Source of the DNA: Candidatus Dadabacteria bacterium RIFCSPHIGHO2_12_FULL_53_21
GTDB lineage: Bacteria > Desulfobacterota_D > UBA1144 > Nemesobacterales > UBA2774
Length of the DNA stretch: 32,298 nucleotides
Assembly (NCBI GenBank): GCA_001775255.1
Contig: MFCJ01000082.1
Span: forward strand, 1 to 32,298
Direction: 5' to 3'
Numbering within the stretch: the first letter of the stretch is position 1; the number at the start of each line of letters is the position of its first letter. The translations under genes and the position numbers were made by a program. Shown here piece after piece: positions 27,966 to 32,298 of this stretch. The notes below the pieces were generated by a model, which worked only from the letters and a program-made list of their open reading frames with translations, searched no databases and had not been told where the DNA came from.

Positions 27966-30203
27966 ATGAGTTACGCCGTTGATATAGGCACAGAGCGGAA
28001 CATAGGAATTTTAGGCGCGGTCGGGATAGGTGTAGGCGCGATCGTAGGCGGGGGGATACTCGCCCTTGCGGGCGTTGCGTTCTCGGTTACGGGCCCGAGC
28101 GCAATCCTCGCATTTGCCCTGAACGGAGTGATCGCGCTGATTACCGCCCTCAGCTTCGCAGAGCTGTCGGCCGCGTTCCCGGACTCGGGCGGGACATACG
28201 TCTTCTCGAAGAAGGTATTATCGATCAGGGCCGCCTTCGCCGTGGGGTGGGTCGTGTGGTTCGCATCCATAGTGGCGGCGGTCCTCTATGCCGTCGGCGC
28301 GGGGTATTTCATAGGCGTTCTCTTCGACGGACTGCTGTCCGGGATTCCGGGTTTCCACCACGTGTGGCCAGGCGCTTACCGGACCGCCTTGGGGATCGCG
28401 TTAATCGCCATAGTCTATTTCACGCTCAGCCTGATATTCAAAAAGGGCGGCGGAAGCAGCATAGCGAATATAGGAAAGATTGCCGCTTTTTCGATACTCA
28501 TCATAGCCGGGCTGGCGGCGCTCCCAAGGGAGACAACCGCCGATATCAGAAGGGATTTCACCCCATTCTTATCATTCGGAGCGCTGGGCCTGATCCAGGC
28601 GATGGGATATACGTTTATAACGCTTCAGGGGTTCGACCTCATAGCCGCAGTAGCCGGCGAGATAAAAAATCCCGGAAGAACGATCCCGAGGGCGATGATA
28701 ATTTCTCTCGTCATAGCCCTTGCCATATACATCCCTTTAATCTTTGTAATTACTGTCGCCGGGACGAAAGCGGGGGAATCGATTACCGCTCTCAGCCGCG
28801 CGAACCCGGAATCGATAATCGCAATAACGGCAGAAACGTATCTGGGAAGGGCCGGTTACTGGATCGTCATCGCCGCCGCTATACTCTCGATGCTCTCTGC
28901 CCTCTACGCGAACATATTGGCGGCATCCCGCGTTGCCCAGAGCATGGCCCGGGACCGGGCGCTTCCGAGGGCCCTCGGAAGCGTTGACAGGAAACACGGG
29001 ACCCCCGTTAATGCAATCCTGGTAACCGCGGCAATAATAGTGACGACCGTTTTCGTCATTCCTGACATCGGCTCTGCCGGGGCCGCGGCGAGCCTGATCT
29101 TCCTCATCACATTCGCCCTTGCCCAATGGATAGGAATCGTCGCGCGCCGGAGGAGGGCTTATTCACAGGGCTCTTTCCTTACGCCCTTCTATCCGTATAT
29201 CCCGATCTTCGGAATCGCCGCATGCCTCGGACTCGCGGTATTCCAGGGTCTTACAGTCCCCGCGGCAGGTCTGATCGCCCTGGTGTGGCTTGCCTTCGGG
29301 GGGTGTCTCTACGTCATAATCTTCGGAAGAAGCGCACGGATTTTCGACGCCTCATCCGAGGGATTCGATCCGGATCTCGTTAAACTGAGAGGGAGAAGTC
29401 CTCTCGTACTGGTCCCGATAGCGAACCCCGTGAACGCGGCCCCGATGATAAGGGTCGCAAGCTCACTCGCCCCCCCGGATACCGGAAGGGTGCTCCTCCT
29501 TTCCGTGGTGCTTTCTAAAGGCGTCAATGACGCAGGCCGGGAGGAAGATTTGATTGTTAATTCGCAGAAAGTCTTGAAAGAGGCGATCTCGGCCTCGCTC
29601 GACATCGGGCTCTCTCCCGAAGCCTTGATCACCATTGCCGAGAGACCCTGGCCCGAAATAATACGGGTATCCGAGACACACGGATGCGAAAGCCTCCTGC
29701 TCGGTTTAACACAATTCACCGACAGCGACACGGAAAAGAACCTCGAAACGCTCCTCAACAGCATCGACAGCGATGTGGTCATACTCAGGGCCCCCAGTGA
29801 CTGGCAGATGCTCGAGGTAAAGCGGGTCCTCGTCCCCGTCGGAGGCAGGGGCGGTCACGGGGAGCTTCTGGCCAGGATCCTGGGCAGCATTTGCCGTTCA
29901 GACAATCCTGAAATAACTTTTCTCAGGGTGCTGCCGGAAATTGCCGACTGGAAAACATACGACAGGGCGAGAAAAGAGCTTTTCCTTTATGCCGCCGACC
30001 AGGCCGTCAAGGGGGAGATTAAAGTACAGGTGGAAAAATCAGACGATATTGCGGCTCACATTATAAGGCGTGTGACCGAAAGCGATCTCGCCATTCTCGG
30101 CATCCAGAGACTCGGACGAAGGCGGAAATTTCTCGGGGAGCTGACCTTGAGGATCGCAGGCGAGACGGACCGGCCGTTACTGATTATAAGCAGGAGAAAT
30201 TAA
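27966..30203 (+). CDS. APC-superfamily amino acid permease with C-terminal tandem USP-like domains
   Basis: The track starts at TTG 27951, but ATG 27966 (MSYAVDIG...) is plausible. GILGAVGIGVGAIVGGGILALAGVAFSVTGPSAILAFALNGVIALITALSFAELSAAFPDSGGTYVFSKKVL is the APC signature. Soluble C-terminus has two USP-like segments, RSPLVLVPIANPVNAAPMIRVA... and VKRVLVPVGGRGGHGELLARIL...DLAILGIQRLGRRRKFLGELTLRIAGETDRPLLII. Confidence 0.9.
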   Translation: MSYAVDIGTERNIGILGAVGIGVGAIVGGGILALAGVAFSVTGPSAILAFALNGVIALITALSFAELSAAFPDSGGTYVFSKKVLSIRAAFAVGWVVWFASIVAAVLYAVGAGYFIGVLFDGLLSGIPGFHHVWPGAYRTALGIALIAIVYFTLSLIFKKGGGSSIANIGKIAAFSILIIAGLAALPRETTADIRRDFTPFLSFGALGLIQAMGYTFITLQGFDLIAAVAGEIKNPGRTIPRAMIISLVIALAIYIPLIFVITVAGTKAGESITALSRANPESIIAITAETYLGRAGYWIVIAAAILSMLSALYANILAASRVAQSMARDRALPRALGSVDRKHGTPVNAILVTAAIIVTTVFVIPDIGSAGAAASLIFLITFALAQWIGIVARRRRAYSQGSFLTPFYPYIPIFGIAACLGLAVFQGLTVPAAGLIALVWLAFGGCLYVIIFGRSARIFDASSEGFDPDLVKLRGRSPLVLVPIANPVNAAPMIRVASSLAPPDTGRVLLLSVVLSKGVNDAGREEDLIVNSQKVLKEAISASLDIGLSPEALITIAERPWPEIIRVSETHGCESLLLGLTQFTDSDTEKNLETLLNSIDSDVVILRAPSDWQMLEVKRVLVPVGGRGGHGELLARILGSICRSDNPEITFLRVLPEIADWKTYDRARKELFLYAADQAVKGEIKVQVEKSDDIAAHIIRRVTESDLAILGIQRLGRRRKFLGELTLRIAGETDRPLLIISRRN

Positions 30204-30424
30204 CGGGGTCAGGCGAATCCTGACGATTATTTGAGAAAGAGGCGGCGCATAAGCATTGACTCCACTTAACCTATTGAAACAATTGAATTATATACCGAAT
30301 TACGTCGATTAAGGAAAGAGGGTTGAGTTAGTGTTCAGAACCCTCCGGACCGAGCCGAATTTGACCGACAAATCCTCCATGAATTAATGACCGAACATTG
30401 GTAAAAAAACTGAATTAACTGTGT

Positions 30425-30490
30425 ATTGTGTAATTGCGCACAGCCGCAGAGTGTAAAATTACACAATTGTGTATAGAATGTTCCTATAAT
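30425..30490. promoter_or_regulatory. Nested palindromic operator-like element next to a TATAAT box
   Basis: 11-bp perfect inverted repeat ATTGTGTAATT (30425-30435) / AATTACACAAT (30457-30467), overlapping the perfect 12-bp palindrome ACACAATTGTGT (30461-30472), followed by TATAAT at 30485-30490. Confidence 0.4.
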
Positions 30491-30812
30491 GGCACCTATC
30501 ACGCTGTAATTACTCATTATTGAGCCGACCTTGAAATGGCATATTATTTGCAATATATTATAAGCAAATGCAAATAAAGGTGCAGAAGTTCGAGGTCGCT
30601 CCGTCCAAATTAGAGGCTTCAGCGGTTAAGAAGCACTGGTTATCATCCCTCCCATGATAAAAGGTACAATAGTGCCTGCTTTACTGCATTAATTTAATTT
30701 CCGATTTAACTCTAAAATAGGCAGATTGGTTGAGACTGGATGGATCAAATGATGGGAAGATTGTACGCAAATCAAATTAATTTTCAGGTTCTGAAAGGAG
30801 GATCACACTCAG

Positions 30813-32298
30813 ATGTTTAATTTCGGTGAGTTAATTACAGCGGGCTATATCTACTCGGCTGTGAGTTTTGCTCTTTCGGTTTTGTTGATAACCGTGAAAA
30901 ACCTTATCGGTAAAGACAAACACTACTACAGCCTGATCGAGTACGTGAATGTCAATATAGTAGCGGCGTTGAGTATATGGGTAATGGGGTATTCCTTGCC
31001 TGAGATTATTACCCTCTCGGCGCTGGGCGTTACGACAATGGTTATAGCCCACAAGGTCCTTAAAAATTTCACTATAGCGGGACGGCTCCTCCTCGTTACA
31101 TACGCCCTTTTTACACTCTTCGGAATGATCTGGGGATTCTGGTTCATAACGTCGATAGACGTAAGCACCGTTACGCGTGTGCTGATGTATATCGGGTATC
31201 CGATCCTGTTCATGACCCTGTTCGGCGGGATCATTACGGTATTCGAGCAGTGGGAAGTGCTGGGAAAGGTAAAGTGGGAAAGGCCCAATACCCCGCTTCC
31301 CGGAGGAGAGCTGAAAAATTTCCCGAGAGTGTGTCTCCAGGTGCCGGCTTATTCCGAGCCGCCTGACGTTGTCATAGCCACGCTCGACAGCATAGCAAAT
31401 TTGAACTATCCAAATTTCGAAGTAATGGTTATCGATAATAACACCAAGGACCCGAATCTCTGGAAACCCGTCGAGGCGCACTGCGCCAAACTGGGGGAGC
31501 GGTTCAGGTTCTTCCACGTGGACCCGATTAAAGGCGCAAAAGCGGGCGCGCTAAACTTCGCGCTCAGACACACATATTCCGAGGTGGAGATCATAGGCGT
31601 TGTCGACAGCGACTACCAGGTCGAGCCCGATTTCCTCGACCGCCTCGTCGGCTACTTTGAAGACCCCAAGATAGGTTTCGTCCAGTCCCCTCACGATTAC
31701 AGGGAGTGGGAACAGAGCCTTTATCTGAAGATGTGCTACTGGGAATATAAATATTTCTTCGAAACGATCATGCCGAGCCTCAACGAGAGGGACGCGACCC
31801 TCACGGTCGGAACGATGTGCCTCATCAGGAAAAAAGCGCTCGAAGATGCGGGCGGATGGTCGGAATGGTGCCAGACGGAGGACTCTGAGCTGTCGATACG
31901 TATCCATGCGGCGGGCTATTCCTCGGTGTACACGAACGAAACGTTCGGCCGGGGACTGATACCCGAAACATTCCTCGGTTACAAAAAGCAGCGCTTCAGA
32001 TGGACATTCGGCCCTGTTCAGGAATTAAAGCACCATTTCAGGCTCTATCTTCCGAAGTTCATGGCAAAGCCATCGGCCATGACCAGGCTCCAGAAGGTCC
32101 ATCATCTGAACCACGGGTTCGGATACCTGAACCTCGGTATCGGTTCACTGTTCATACCCTTCGGACTCGCGGCCCTGGTATCGATAGTGCTTAACCATGA
32201 AGTCATAGAGGTCCCGAAGGCCATGTGGATAACCTCTCTCGTCGTCCTCGTTTGCGGATTCACGCTCAGATGGCTCACGTACCATGTATACCTAAAGT
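30813..32298 (+). CDS. Membrane-embedded family 2 glycosyltransferase, truncated at window end
   Basis: Open frame from ATG 30813 (upstream gaaaggagg) to the window end: N-terminal TM segments, then VCLQVPAYSEPPDVVIATLDSIANLNYPNFEVMVIDNNTKD, VVDSDYQVEPDFL, GTMCLIRKKALEDAGGW, QTEDSELSIRI, QRFRWTFGPVQE (QxxRW). Confidence 0.92.
   Translation, partial: MFNFGELITAGYIYSAVSFALSVLLITVKNLIGKDKHYYSLIEYVNVNIVAALSIWVMGYSLPEIITLSALGVTTMVIAHKVLKNFTIAGRLLLVTYALFTLFGMIWGFWFITSIDVSTVTRVLMYIGYPILFMTLFGGIITVFEQWEVLGKVKWERPNTPLPGGELKNFPRVCLQVPAYSEPPDVVIATLDSIANLNYPNFEVMVIDNNTKDPNLWKPVEAHCAKLGERFRFFHVDPIKGAKAGALNFALRHTYSEVEIIGVVDSDYQVEPDFLDRLVGYFEDPKIGFVQSPHDYREWEQSLYLKMCYWEYKYFFETIMPSLNERDATLTVGTMCLIRKKALEDAGGWSEWCQTEDSELSIRIHAAGYSSVYTNETFGRGLIPETFLGYKKQRFRWTFGPVQELKHHFRLYLPKFMAKPSAMTRLQKVHHLNHGFGYLNLGIGSLFIPFGLAALVSIVLNHEVIEVPKAMWITSLVVLVCGFTLRWLTYHVYLK

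Noticed and set aside
28247-28987. 246-aa plus-strand ORF inside the permease
   Set aside because: Alternate frame of the permease gene with Arg/Ser-rich frameshift-like composition.
30831-31517. 228-aa minus-strand ORF at the right end
   Set aside because: Antisense to a clear glycosyltransferase reading frame with RBS and family motifs; no domain recognised.

Overview
Bacterial chromosomal window, mostly GC-rich housekeeping genes. From left to right: dnaG (partial), a small charged ORF, rpsU, a divergent polysaccharide deacetylase and an S41 carboxyl-terminal protease on the minus strand; uppS-dxr-rseP, a DUF58 protein and a SnoaL/NTF2-like protein on the plus strand; then a visibly AT-rich single-gene insertion (10704..13586) encoding a TIR / NB-ARC-like STAND NTPase / kinesin-light-chain-type TPR protein, which is the best candidate for an antiphage sensor-effector. 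This is followed by cysH with a PiT-family permease (probably a CysP-like sulfate transporter), a sigma-54 activator with a degenerate receiver domain, pyrE, a glycogen/alpha-glucan cluster (glgP divergent from glgB-glgX-malQ-glgA), an APC permease with two C-terminal USP-like domains, a 609-bp AT-rich intergenic region with nested palindromes, and a membrane glycosyltransferase cut by the window end. I saw no rRNA or tRNA genes, CRISPR arrays or transposases. Family calls come from motif recognition by eye. No alignments or database searches were run.
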